Source: Gryllotalpicola protaetiae
Lineage (GTDB): Bacteria > Actinomycetota > Actinomycetes > Actinomycetales > Microbacteriaceae
NCBI RefSeq assembly: GCF_003627055.1
Contig: NZ_CP032624.1
Location: 2,418,001-2,482,000 of the forward strand
Length of the DNA: 64,000 nucleotides
Direction: 5' to 3'
Both the position numbers and the translations under genes were made by a program. Below are positions 45,708-54,107 of the stretch, piece by piece; within the stretch, counting starts at the first letter, position 1; each line of letters begins with the position of its first letter. The notes under the pieces were generated by a model, which searched no databases, was not told the DNA's origin, and was given only the letters and a program-made list of their open reading frames with translations.

Positions 45708-46240
45708 CCACTATGCGGCATGCGCTGCGCGCCGTCGCGGGCCTCGGGCTCGCGCTGATGCTCGCCATCGGCGTGCCTCTTGCAGCCCAGGCGGCCACCT
45801 ACCCGCCGGCCACGACGGGAACCTTCTCGGTCACCGCCCACGCCGGCTCGAACCGCATCACCGTGAACGGCCTCGGCCCGCACGCCGCGGCCACCGCCAT
45901 CATCTCGGGCAGCGGCCCGGCGCCGACTTTGGGTGCGTTCGACGCGGCCGTGCGCAGCGCGACCGTCAACCTGGCGGTCGGGCAGACGGATGCCGATGGA
46001 TCTGTCGCCTTCACGCTGGTGTTCCCCGACGACGCCGTCGGCGTCTACAACGCCTCCGTCTCGACCCCAGACGGGCACAGCGTCTCCGGCGTGATCACGG
46101 TGCCGAGCAAGTCGGGCAGCGCCCTGGCCTGGACGGGCACCAACATCGCGATGTGGGTCGTCTGGCTCGCCGGCATCCTCGTTGCTCTTGGCATCGCCGC
46201 CCTGGTGATCGCCGCCGTGCGGCGCCGGTCTCGGAACTGA
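45704..46240 (+). CDS. LAXTG sortase-anchored surface protein
   Basis: 178 aa from GTG 45704 (overlapping the DUF4012 stop as GTGA); ATG 45713 is an alternative. Signal peptide RAVAGLGLALMLAIGVPLAAQA, one small beta-domain (FSVTAHAGSNRITVNG..., VGVYNASVSTPDGHSVSG), then LAWTG (141-145), a hydrophobic helix and RRRSRN. Short mature part of about 110 residues. Translational coupling ties its dose to the DUF4012 protein. Confidence 0.85.
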   Translation: MTTMRHALRAVAGLGLALMLAIGVPLAAQAATYPPATTGTFSVTAHAGSNRITVNGLGPHAAATAIISGSGPAPTLGAFDAAVRSATVNLAVGQTDADGSVAFTLVFPDDAVGVYNASVSTPDGHSVSGVITVPSKSGSALAWTGTNIAMWVVWLAGILVALGIAALVIAAVRRRSRN

Positions 46241-46439
46241 GCCTGTCAACCCCTCTGACTGGGGTCATGCAACAAGTTCGTGCTGGGAAAGTGCTTCCCA
46301 TAGGCTGGCAAGGCGCCGTCTCCCGAGAGGCGCATCAGCAGCAGAAGATGCCCGACCGTCTCCTGCCATCGTTCGCTTCCTATGGGGGAGGGGTGCGTTC
46401 GGCGGTGTGGCGCTCCACAGCAGATCGAGAGAACCGACT

Positions 46440-47021
46440 ATGAAGAACCTCACCAAGACGCTCATCGCCTCAGCCATCGTCGCCGGCGGCATCTTCGCCG
46501 GCCCTGTTGCCGCGAACGCGGCTGACTACACGCCGCCGACCACGCCGGTCGTCACCGGCCCTAGCGGAGCGGGCGCCGTTGCGCCGGGCGCGGCTGTGAC
46601 CATCAACTTCGGCGACCACACCTTCACCGATGGTGGCTCGATCTCAGCCGTGTTCTCCAGCACGGGTGACGTCCCCGCCACGGGAACCCTGAGCCCCGCG
46701 GTCTTCGTCGCGGCTCAGTCCAACCCGATCACCGGTACGGCCAGCGGCACCGGCTCTGCCGTGCTGCGCGCCACCGTTCCGGCAGACGCCAGCAGCGCAA
46801 TCCAGGTCGCCGTCACCGACGCTGCCACCGGCCACGTCGTTTCCGCGACCATCGCGGTTGCCGGCACCGGCGCGGGCTCGAACCTCGCCACCACCGGCAC
46901 GTACATCTCCATCGCGACCATCTGGGGCGCGGTCGGGCTGCTCGCGCTGGGTGGCGGTCTCATCGCGGTGCGCGTCGCGGTTCGCCGCAAGGACCGCCCG
47001 GCGGCGGCCCACGCGGCGTAA
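46440..47021 (+). CDS. LAXTG sortase-anchored surface protein
   Basis: 193 aa from ATG 46440: signal peptide NLTKTLIASAIVAGGIFAGPVAANA, one Ig-like beta-domain (GAAVTINFGDHTFTDGGSISAVF), then LATTG (149-153) with TYISIATIW, hydrophobic helix and RRKDRPAAAHAA. The sorting region is nearly identical to that of the proteins at 43012 and 47278, showing recent duplication or strong selection. A GAGAGAACC stretch is a modest ribosome site. It is followed by a clear terminator, and the 199 bp before it has only a weak ACCCC/GGGGT hairpin. Confidence 0.85.
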   Translation: MKNLTKTLIASAIVAGGIFAGPVAANAADYTPPTTPVVTGPSGAGAVAPGAAVTINFGDHTFTDGGSISAVFSSTGDVPATGTLSPAVFVAAQSNPITGTASGTGSAVLRATVPADASSAIQVAVTDAATGHVVSATIAVAGTGAGSNLATTGTYISIATIWGAVGLLALGGGLIAVRVAVRRKDRPAAAHAA

Positions 47022-47046
47022 CTCGCCGTCACTTTCCGACATTCTG

Positions 47047-47081
47047 GCGGGGCGAAGCATTTGTGCTTCGCCCCGCTTTTT
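47047..47081 (+). terminator. Rho-independent terminator
   Basis: GCGGGGCGAAGCA and TGCTTCGCCCCGC form a perfect 13-bp stem with loop TTTG, followed by TTTTT. It ends the transcript of the LAXTG gene at 46440. Confidence 0.95.
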
Positions 47082-47277
47082 CGCGCGGAAGTTCACCCGC
47101 GGCCTTATACGGATTAACCTGCGCGAAACACCACCCCCTATTCAGGCTTCACACAGCCGGTTACACTCAAACGCGTGTAGCAGGTGCCGGCTCGCTTGCT
47201 GTGGGTGTCCCAACCCGGGGCTTCGACTGTTCAGAGCCGAAATCTGATCCGTCAACAGCTATCAGGGGGCCCCGAAC

Positions 47278-47838
47278 ATGAACAAGCTCACCAAGATCGT
47301 CGCAGCGTCGTCGATCGTCGTCGGCGCGGTCTTCGCCGCTCCTGTTGCGGCCAACGCCGCCGACACGTACACGCCGGGCGTTCCGGCGGCCGTCACCATC
47401 ACGATCACGCCCGGCGGCACCATCACCATCACCTTCAGCCCCGGCGTGTTCACGCCCGGCTCGACGCTGACGATCACGTTCACGAGTGCAGGCCCGGTGC
47501 CGACCTCGGCCGCGTTCCTCGCCGCCACCTCCGGTCCCTACGCCGCGGGAACCGCAACCAGCACCGGTGCTGCCAGCATTCCGGTGACCGTGCCCGCGAG
47601 CGCCAGCGCACCGATCACCGCGACGGTGACCGACGCCGACGGCCACGTCGCAACGGCGACCCTCGACCCCGGCACCTCGGCCGCCGGCGCGTCGAGCGGC
47701 CTGGCCACCACCGGTACCTACATCTCGCTCGCCACCGTGTGGGGTGCTGTCGGCCTGGTCGCGCTGGGCGGCGGGTTCATCGTCGTGCGGAACATGAACC
47801 GCAAGCGTGACGGCAAAGCGGAGAACGCTCAGGCCTGA
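47278..47838 (+). CDS. LAXTG sortase-anchored surface protein
   Basis: 186 aa: signal peptide NKLTKIVAASSIVVGAVFAAPVAANA, a Thr/Ile-rich beta-domain (VTITITPGGTITITFSPGVF), then LATTG (142-146), TYISLATVWGAVGLVALGGG and RKRDGKAENAQA. ATG 47278 has AGGGGGC upstream. It is flanked on both sides by terminators, so it is its own transcription unit. Its layout and tail pair it with the protein at 46440 as a close paralogue. Confidence 0.87.
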   Translation: MNKLTKIVAASSIVVGAVFAAPVAANAADTYTPGVPAAVTITITPGGTITITFSPGVFTPGSTLTITFTSAGPVPTSAAFLAATSGPYAAGTATSTGAASIPVTVPASASAPITATVTDADGHVATATLDPGTSAAGASSGLATTGTYISLATVWGAVGLVALGGGFIVVRNMNRKRDGKAENAQA

Positions 47839-47858
47839 GCGCCGATCGCACCATCTCG

Positions 47859-47898
47859 ACCGCTCCCCTCGGAGATCTTCCGGGGGGAGCGGTTTTTT
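47859..47898 (+). terminator. Rho-independent terminator
   Basis: ACCGCTCCCC pairs with GGGGAGCGGT around a loop that can itself pair partly; six T follow (47893-47898). Ends the LAXTG gene at 47278. Confidence 0.92.
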
Positions 47899-47999
47899 GT
47901 GCGCACATCACCTGACCCCCGTCGGAGTGTTACCCCATCGGGGGGATTTGCGCTGAAGCATCCATTCATAAACTGAGAAAAACTCAGGTATGTCCGGAT

Positions 48000-48572
48000 G
48001 TGATCACGATGCACGTACTCTCTCGTTCAGCTGCCGCGGTTGGCGCGGCCGCGTTGCTCGCCGTTGTCGTTCCGTTCGCCGCGCAGGCGGACCCCGCGCC
48101 CTACACGCCGCTCAAGCCCGACCCGTGGTCCGCGTCGATCGCTTCGTGCAGCAGCCTGACTCGCCAGATTCCGGCTCACACCTTCGACAGCAATGTCGCA
48201 CTGACGCTGTCGGTCTCGGGTGCATCCGCATCGCCGACGTTCGCGATGTTCACCGCGGCGCAGGTCAGTAAGCAGATCACGAGCTCCAGCGACGGCGGCG
48301 CGGCGTTCTCGCTCGACTTCGGGCACGGGGCGGGCGGCGTCTACAACGTCAACCTCGTCGAGCCGGGGACGCAGAACGCCGCATACGGCACTGTCACCGT
48401 GACCGCCGCGTGCGGTGCGGTCGACCCGAAACCGGTCGCGGCGGGGCTGGCGAAGACCGGAACGACGATCGACTACCGCACACTGTGGGGGGCCGGCGTC
48501 GCGGCCGGCCTCGGCGTCGTGCTCTGGGCCGTCGCGGCGGTTCGTCGCCGCCCGCGCAGCAGAAGGCGCTGA
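48000..48572 (+). CDS. LAXTG sortase-anchored surface protein
   Basis: 190 aa from GTG 48000; ATG 48009 is equally plausible because no strong ribosome site distinguishes them. Signal peptide (SRSAAAVGAAALLAVVVPFAAQA), a beta-domain with two cysteines (SIASCSSL and TAACGAV) that could form a disulfide, then LAKTG (150-154), a hydrophobic helix and RRRPRSRRR. It is the most diverged of the five. Upstream, TAAACT (47969-47974) and the small inverted repeat CTGAG-AAAAA-CTCAG (47973-47987) may mark its promoter/operator. It converges with the VanZ gene. Confidence 0.82.
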   Translation: MITMHVLSRSAAAVGAAALLAVVVPFAAQADPAPYTPLKPDPWSASIASCSSLTRQIPAHTFDSNVALTLSVSGASASPTFAMFTAAQVSKQITSSSDGGAAFSLDFGHGAGGVYNVNLVEPGTQNAAYGTVTVTAACGAVDPKPVAAGLAKTGTTIDYRTLWGAGVAAGLGVVLWAVAAVRRRPRSRRR

Positions 48573-48580
48573 CCCGGGCA

Positions 48581-49039
48581 TCATTCCACGGCCGTGCTGC
48601 GCCGACGCCGGGTGACCGCGCCCGCGATTCCACGAGCAGCAGCGGCGAGGACCGTGCCCAGCAGGCCCCCGAGGGTGTTCCCGACGATGTCGCGCAGTGA
48701 GAACGTGCGATCGGGCAGGAGCAGCAACTGGGTCATCTCGATCGTGACGGACAGCGCGAAGCATGCGACCGGCGCTACCCACCAGCCGCGGCGGGGCAGG
48801 GCGAGCGTGCCCAGAAAGCCGAGCGGGACGAACATCGCGATGTTCGCGGCCAGCTCGAGCGCGCCGAAGTGCAGCAGGATGCCCGGCAGCCCGTCGCCGA
48901 CCAGCGGGGTGAGCAGTCGGTCGGCGTCGCCGAACAACCAGGAGGCGTTCGGGTGCGTCGGCCATAGCACGATGCCTGCCACCACGAGCAGGACGACGCC
49001 GAGGGCCGCCACCGCCATTCGCCGAACAAAAGATGACAT
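48581..49039 (-). CDS. VanZ-family membrane protein
   Basis: Small integral membrane protein, 152 aa, about four TM helices. The VanZ pattern is visible: NIAMFVPLGFLGTLAL, then SVTIEMTQLLLLPDRTFSLRDIVGNTLGGLLG. Function is unknown outside teicoplanin-resistance VanZ, and no van genes are nearby. The frame is open far upstream in another reading of the LLM gene; ATG 49039 is chosen since it starts the first TM and TATTCT lies 6 nt upstream. Confidence 0.88.
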   Translation of the reverse strand: MSSFVRRMAVAALGVVLLVVAGIVLWPTHPNASWLFGDADRLLTPLVGDGLPGILLHFGALELAANIAMFVPLGFLGTLALPRRGWWVAPVACFALSVTIEMTQLLLLPDRTFSLRDIVGNTLGGLLGTVLAAAARGIAGAVTRRRRSTAVE

Positions 49040-49045
49040 ATGCTC

Positions 49046-49051
49046 AGAATA
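49046..49051 (-). promoter_or_regulatory. -10 box (TATTCT) for the VanZ-family gene
   Basis: Minus-strand TATTCT, 6 nt, ATG 49039. Leaderless layout. Confidence 0.5.
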
Positions 49052-49111
49052 GCTTCTTCTATCGAATCGGCACGGTGAGGAATCCGCCACCGCTCTGCCC
49101 TGTTGCCGATA

Positions 49112-50125
49112 ATGATGACTGCGCTCACTGATGTGCCCCTGAACGTGCTCGACCTCGCCTGGCGTGGGTTCGGGCAGACGAATGCCGACGCGGTGGCCGG
49201 CTCGATCGCGCTGGCGCAGCACGCCGAGCCGCTCGGCTACGGCCGCTACTGGTTCGCGGAGCACCACGGCATGCCGGGCATCGCCTCGTCGTCGCCCGCC
49301 ATCTTGATCGGGGCGGTCGCCGCGGCCACGCAAACGATGCGCGTCGGCTCGGGCGGCGTGATGCTGCCGAACCACGCCCCGCTCGTCGTGGCCGAGCAGT
49401 TCGGCACGCTGCGCGCGCTCTACGGTGACCGCATCGACCTCGGCATCGGCCGCGCGCCCGGCACCGACGGCGTCACCGCGTTCGCGTTGCGCCGCACGCA
49501 GGAGGGGCTCGACGCCTCCGCCTTCCCGCGCGAGCTGATGGACCTCATCGGCTTCTTCCACGGCATGTCGCCGAACAACCCGATGGCGCAGCTGCTCGCG
49601 GTGCCCGGCCTCGGCGACGCCCCGGAGATCTGGCTGCTCGGCTCGTCGGGCTTCTCGGCCGAGCTCGCGGGCACGCTCGGCCTGCCGTTCGCGTTCGCCC
49701 ACCACTTCTCGGGCGACAACACAGAGCGCGCGCTCGAGATCTACCGCGACTCTTTCCGTGAGGGCGGATTCCTGGAGGCACCGCACTCGATGATCGCGGT
49801 GACGGTGATCACGGATGCCTCGGCCGACGTCGTCCGCCGCGAGATGCTGCCCGGTGCGATCTCGTTCATCCGCATGCGTCAGGGGCAGAAGCCGTCGCCG
49901 GTGTCGATCGACGAGGCGCTCGCCTATTCCTTCTCGCCTCTGGAGGAGGAGTTCATCGCCCACCGCAACGCGCGCCAAGCGGTCGGCACGCCCGACCAGG
50001 TGCGCGCCCAGCTCGAGTCGCTGCTCGCGTCGACGGGCGTCGACGAGCTCATGGTGCAGCCTGCGGGCGCCACGCTCGAGAACCGGAAGCGCTCGCTGGA
50101 GATCGTGCGGTCGCTGCAGGGCTAA
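49112..50125 (+). CDS. Luciferase-like flavin-dependent monooxygenase (LLM class)
   Basis: FMN-dependent oxidoreductase of the bacterial-luciferase superfamily, MsnO8/YhbW-like group; substrate unknown. About 337 aa from ATG 49112 (TTG 49103 and ATG 49115 are alternatives, none with a clear ribosome site). Motifs: [49 protein letters not shown] and [13 protein letters not shown]. It shares three stop-codon bases with the convergent MarR gene, which may control it. Confidence 0.9.
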   Translation: MMTALTDVPLNVLDLAWRGFGQTNADAVAGSIALAQHAEPLGYGRYWFAEHHGMPGIASSSPAILIGAVAAATQTMRVGSGGVMLPNHAPLVVAEQFGTLRALYGDRIDLGIGRAPGTDGVTAFALRRTQEGLDASAFPRELMDLIGFFHGMSPNNPMAQLLAVPGLGDAPEIWLLGSSGFSAELAGTLGLPFAFAHHFSGDNTERALEIYRDSFREGGFLEAPHSMIAVTVITDASADVVRREMLPGAISFIRMRQGQKPSPVSIDEALAYSFSPLEEEFIAHRNARQAVGTPDQVRAQLESLLASTGVDELMVQPAGATLENRKRSLEIVRSLQG

Positions 50126-50571
50126 ACCCGCGGCTCCTTCAGGTTGTAGCGGTCGAGCAGCTTGGCGAACTGCGACAGCTCATCGTCGCTCCAGTCGGCG
50201 AGCCGTTCGAACGACGCCTTCCGCTGCTCACCCCGGGCCGAGGCGAGCCGTTGCTTGCCGTCGGCGGTGAGCGCGAGCTCGCGGCCGCGGTGGTGGGAGT
50301 CCTCGCTGCGCGCCGTGTACTCGACCAACCCGTGGTCGAGCAGCGCCGACACCTGCCGCGACACGGTGGAGCGGTTGAGGTGGAAGGAGCTCGCGATGTC
50401 GGTGGCGCGGCACCCGGGGGTGGAGCCGATGAACTGCAGCAGCGAGTGCTCGACGTAGCTGAGCGGGGCTGCCAGTCGGCGGGCGCGAGCGGTGCCGCGG
50501 CGGGTGATCACATTGATCTCTTCAAAGATCGAGTCGAGCAACGCTGCTCGGGATGACTTCGGGCGTGCCAT
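50122..50571 (-). CDS. MarR-family transcriptional regulator
   Basis: Winged-helix DNA-binding protein, 149 aa. The recognition region [46 protein letters not shown] is typical of MarR. The long first helix ([21 protein letters not shown]) would form the dimer interface. ATG 50571 lies 6 nt after TAGGTT, so the mRNA is probably leaderless. Its end overlaps the end of the LLM gene, making the two mRNAs complementary over the stop region. Confidence 0.92.
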   Translation of the reverse strand: MARPKSSRAALLDSIFEEINVITRRGTARARRLAAPLSYVEHSLLQFIGSTPGCRATDIASSFHLNRSTVSRQVSALLDHGLVEYTARSEDSHHRGRELALTADGKQRLASARGEQRKASFERLADWSDDELSQFAKLLDRYNLKEPRV

Positions 50572-50577
50572 GCATGA

Positions 50578-50583
50578 AACCTA
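50578..50583 (-). promoter_or_regulatory. -10 box (TAGGTT) for the MarR regulator
   Basis: Minus-strand TAGGTT, 6 nt, ATG 50571. Confidence 0.48.
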
Positions 50584-50690
50584 GTCGGCCCAGGCATCCG
50601 ATGCACTATGCAAACAGAGCATTCGTCAGCCGCAACAGGGGGGATTTGTTGTCGCGCAGCAACGGAATGCTGCGCCGGGCACTGCCGTGT

Positions 50691-51920
50691 TCAGTATCGG
50701 ATGGCGTCGATCGGCTTGACCCGCACCGCGACGAGAGCCGGCAGCAGCCCCGCGAGAGCGCCGACACCGATGGCGACGAGCAGGCCGAGCGCGGCGGCCG
50801 ACAGCGGGAACGCGGGGATGTCTTGCAGCCCCTGCCGCCGGAGGAAGCCCGAGACGAGCGGGTTCTCGAGGGCGAGGATCGCCGCCATCACCCCGACGAT
50901 GCCGGCCACCGCCGTCGCGACGACGCTCTCCATCATGACGCCGGCGAAGACGCGGCCGGCGGTCGCGCCGAACGAGCGGCGGATGCCGATCTCGCGGATT
51001 CGCGCCCGCACCGTCACCATCGAGATGTTCAGCAGCCCGAGGGCTCCGAGCAGCAGGATCAGGCCGGCCGCCGCCCCGCCGACGACCTTGACGAAGAGCA
51101 GCGGGTCGCTGCCGCCGCCCGACTGATAGTCCTGACGGCCGACATCCACGGTCATCCCATCGCCCGCAGCGCGCGACAGATCGGCGCCCAAACGCTGCGA
51201 CAGCGCGGAGGCGTGATGCGGCGGCACCCAGGCGAGATAGCTGACCTGGTTGCCGTCTTGTGTGGGCGAATCAGCGGGCACGAGCGCCGTGTACGCGTCG
51301 TAGAGCATCCACAGCTGCGTGTAGTGCGCGTCTCCGCCGGAGGCGACGCCGACGACGACCGCGTCGATCGCCGTGGGGCTCGACAGGTGGACGACCGGAT
51401 GCGTGCGCAGGTCGGGACTGCCGAGAACCTTCCAGAGGCCCTCGTTGATGACCACGGCGGGCACCAGCCGTCGGCTGTCCTGCGCGGAGAACCAGGAACC
51501 TTCGACCATGCGGGTGCGGAACATCGTGCCGTACGCCGCGTCGACCGTGGACGACTGCAGGTAGACGTCGTCCGGCAGGCCGCGCAGCGTGATCTGGGGA
51601 GAGCCCTGGCGGCTCCAGTAGCGGATGTCGTAGCGCTTCAGCTCGTTCCTGACCTGCGCGTCGAAGGCGGTGACGGGAACGGCGGGGTTTCCGTCGTCGG
51701 TGTACGGCGGATTGATGCTGAGCATCGCGGGGCGCCCGCTGCCGCGCTCCATGTCTTCCACGACGGCCTGCTGCGCGACGGCCGAGATGGCCGCGATCGC
51801 GGTGAGTGCCATGATCGCGACGGCGACGCCGATGATCGACATGAGGACGCGGGCACGGTAGACGCGGAACTCCGCCCAGGCCTCCACCAGCACGCTGATC
51901 GGCCCCGTGATGGCTCTCAT
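50691..51920 (-). CDS. ABC transporter permease, MacB/FtsX type
   Basis: Membrane component of a mechanotransmission-type exporter. 409 aa: TM1 about 25-45, a large extracytoplasmic MacB-PCD domain (about 50-265), then three TM helices with the FtsX motif REIGIRRSFGATAGRVFAGVM. The C-terminus is LLPALVAVRVKPIDAIRY, typical. ATG 51920 overlaps the ATPase stop (ATGA). Third gene of an adaptor-ATPase-permease operon; substrate (peptide, antibiotic or lipid) not deducible. Confidence 0.92.
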   Translation of the reverse strand: MRAITGPISVLVEAWAEFRVYRARVLMSIIGVAVAIMALTAIAAISAVAQQAVVEDMERGSGRPAMLSINPPYTDDGNPAVPVTAFDAQVRNELKRYDIRYWSRQGSPQITLRGLPDDVYLQSSTVDAAYGTMFRTRMVEGSWFSAQDSRRLVPAVVINEGLWKVLGSPDLRTHPVVHLSSPTAIDAVVVGVASGGDAHYTQLWMLYDAYTALVPADSPTQDGNQVSYLAWVPPHHASALSQRLGADLSRAAGDGMTVDVGRQDYQSGGGSDPLLFVKVVGGAAAGLILLLGALGLLNISMVTVRARIREIGIRRSFGATAGRVFAGVMMESVVATAVAGIVGVMAAILALENPLVSGFLRRQGLQDIPAFPLSAAALGLLVAIGVGALAGLLPALVAVRVKPIDAIRY

Positions 51921-52615
51921 AAGGCGACCTCTGCGAGCGCCGGGCGCAGCACGCCGTCTTCGAGGCGGTAGCGGCGGCTCGCGAGCGCGGCGATGTCGGG
52001 GTCGTGCGTGATCGTGACGAGGGCGGCGCCGGTGTCGCGGGCGACCTCGTCGAGAAGGCTCATCACGGCACGTCCGGTGTCGATGTCGAGCGCGCCGGTC
52101 GGCTCGTCGGCGAGGATGACACGCGGCCCGCGCACCAGTGCGCGCGCGATCGCGACCCTCTGCTGTTCGCCGCCGGAGAGCCGGCTCGGCACCCATTCGG
52201 TGCGCTCACCGAGCCCGACGCGATCGAGCATGTCGAGGGCGAGCCGGCGGCGTCGCCAGAACTGACGCGGATGCGCGTAGAGCAGGGGCGTGGCGACGTT
52301 CTCGACTGCCGTGCGCCCCGGCAGCAGGTTGAACTGTTGGAAGATGAAGCCCACCTCGCGGCCGCGCCGCCGGTCGCGGGCCGCCGCCGACATGCGCCGC
52401 ACGGGCACACCGTCGAAGACGATGCTGCCGTCGCTCGGCTCGTCGAGCAGGCCGAGGATGTTGAGCAGGGTCGACTTGCCCGAGCCGCTGCGGCCGACGA
52501 TCGAGACGTGCTCGCCGGCGTCGACCACGAGATCGACGCCACGAAGAATGTGCAACGGCTCGTCATCGGGGATCGGCACGACGCGCGTGACGCCCTCGAG
52601 CTCGAGGATCGCCAT
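51917..52615 (-). CDS. ABC transporter ATP-binding protein, MacB/LolD type
   Basis: Cytosolic ATPase of the exporter. 232 aa: Walker A GRSGSGKST, Q-loop FIFQQFNLLP, signature LSGGEQQRVAIARAL, Walker B ILADEPTGALD and the switch His in THDPDIA. All catalytic motifs intact. It overlaps the adaptor gene by one base (TGATG) and the permease by four. Confidence 0.96.
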   Translation of the reverse strand: MAILELEGVTRVVPIPDDEPLHILRGVDLVVDAGEHVSIVGRSGSGKSTLLNILGLLDEPSDGSIVFDGVPVRRMSAAARDRRRGREVGFIFQQFNLLPGRTAVENVATPLLYAHPRQFWRRRRLALDMLDRVGLGERTEWVPSRLSGGEQQRVAIARALVRGPRVILADEPTGALDIDTGRAVMSLLDEVARDTGAALVTITHDPDIAALASRRYRLEDGVLRPALAEVAL

Positions 52616-53700
52616 CAGCCGCCGAATCCTGCCTGTGCGGCGTGCTGCTCGTCGGACTTCGACGGCACGAACTCGAGGATCTCGTCGCCCTTCTTGAGGC
52701 CGGACACGATCTGCACCGAGGTGCCGTCGAAGATGCCGAGCTGCACCTTGGCGGGTGTCGGCGCGGCGCCGTCGGCGCCCGGAAGATAGACGGTGCCCGC
52801 CGCCCCCGCGCCTTCCACCGCCGTTGCGGGCACCAGAAGGGCGTCGTCGGCGGAGCCGGCGCTGATCTTGACCTTTGCCGCGAGGCCGGCGAAGACCGTC
52901 GTGTCGGCGGGCACGGCGCAGCGCACGGTCGGGCCGCCGGTGGCCGGCGACCCCGAGCTGTCGGCAGAGGTGTCGCCGGCCGGGGCGCTAGAGTCACCCG
53001 CGCCGCCCGTCGAGCCGGCGAGCGGCGCGCTGATCGTCAGCCCGGTGCAGGTGAACGGTTCGGGGCCGCCGGAAATCGTCACCTGCGCCTCCGTCGGCTT
53101 CGAGAGAAGCCGGTACTGGTCGACGGCGGCGATCGTGCCAGAGACGTTGAAGGTCGGCGGGGCGACCTGCGCGAGCACGTCACCCACCGCGACCTCCTGA
53201 CCGACGAGCGCCGTGAGGGAGGACAGGGTGCCGGCTGCGCCGGCCGGGACGACGACGTACTTGATGACCGGCGGTGCGGGCTCCGTGATCGGAGTGGTCG
53301 TGACCTCGCCCGTATCCGGATCGGTCGTCGTCTGGTTCTTCGTGACCGTTCCGGTCGACTCGATGGTCTGCTTGATCGTGACGAGGGCGGTGCCGCCGTC
53401 GACGTGCTGCCCTGCGGTCGCCGAGACCTTGGTGATCTCACCCGTGACGCTCGCGCGCACAGGCACCGCTGCGTCAGGGAACACCGTCGCCGAGAGGCTG
53501 ACGTCGTTGTGGATGGACCCCGTGTGGACCGTCGTGACCGGATCGCTGACGGCGCCGGTCGGCACGATCTGGTCGCTGCCTGAGGTCGCGCCGTTGAAGA
53601 AGGCCAGCTTCACGAGCGCGACGCCGATGGCGGCGAACACCAGGATGCGGAGGATGGGGAACACCCAGCGTCGCACGACGCCCGGGGAAGCTGCGGTCAT
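52615..53700 (-). CDS. Efflux adaptor, MacA/HlyD-like periplasmic-adaptor protein
   Basis: First gene of the exporter operon. 361 aa: TM about 13-33, then an extracytoplasmic part with beta-barrel/lipoyl-like elements (VTGEITKVSATAGQHVDGGTAL and VGQEVAVGDVLAQV) and a C-terminal domain (LGIFDGTSVQIVSGLKKGDEI). In place of the long coiled hairpin of MacA it has a Thr/Pro/Asp-rich stretch (QTTTDPDTGEVTTTPITEPA) and a Ser/Gly/Asp-rich loop. ATG 53700 has AGGAG about 10 nt upstream; the frame is open further upstream. Confidence 0.87.
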   Translation of the reverse strand: MTAASPGVVRRWVFPILRILVFAAIGVALVKLAFFNGATSGSDQIVPTGAVSDPVTTVHTGSIHNDVSLSATVFPDAAVPVRASVTGEITKVSATAGQHVDGGTALVTIKQTIESTGTVTKNQTTTDPDTGEVTTTPITEPAPPVIKYVVVPAGAAGTLSSLTALVGQEVAVGDVLAQVAPPTFNVSGTIAAVDQYRLLSKPTEAQVTISGGPEPFTCTGLTISAPLAGSTGGAGDSSAPAGDTSADSSGSPATGGPTVRCAVPADTTVFAGLAAKVKISAGSADDALLVPATAVEGAGAAGTVYLPGADGAAPTPAKVQLGIFDGTSVQIVSGLKKGDEILEFVPSKSDEQHAAQAGFGG

Positions 53701-53915
53701 ACGGGTCGCGTCTCCTTGTCGAGTGGTGGGCTTCCCCGAGGGGCAGCGCGCCTGGATCGCTCCTGTGCGGGTGCGCGCTGGCGCCACTGGGTCAACGATG
53801 CCGCCCATCGACCGGCGGGCGGAACCTAAACGACAGAATAGGGTCGAAAATCATCCTTGAGGAGGATCGCGCGCCGGTGTGAGCACGAGCTCTTCGTCAA
53901 AGAACCGCGTGCGGA

Positions 53916-53955
53916 AACGGCGGAAGCCCTCCCCGAAGGGAGGGCTTCCGCCGTT
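53916..53955 (-). terminator. 18-bp hairpin terminator downstream of tRNA-Pro
   Basis: AACGGCGGAAGCCCTCCC and GGGAGGGCTTCCGCCGTT are perfect arms with loop CGAA. On the minus strand it lies about 17 nt after the tRNA CCA. Only a short T stretch follows, but the stem is exceptionally strong. The rest of 53701-53915 has no gene I can support. Confidence 0.85.
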
Positions 53956-53971
53956 GCATTATGCAAGTTTT

Positions 53972-54048
<77 letters not shown>

Positions 54049-54107
54049 AGTGGCCCGAAGGCCTCCGCCAGTCTAGCCGATTCGGGGGCGGGGTTCGAAT
54101 CGAGGGG

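Noticed and set aside
49040-49978. Upstream extension of the VanZ frame
   Set aside because: It is the antisense reading of the LLM monooxygenase and lacks any family feature.
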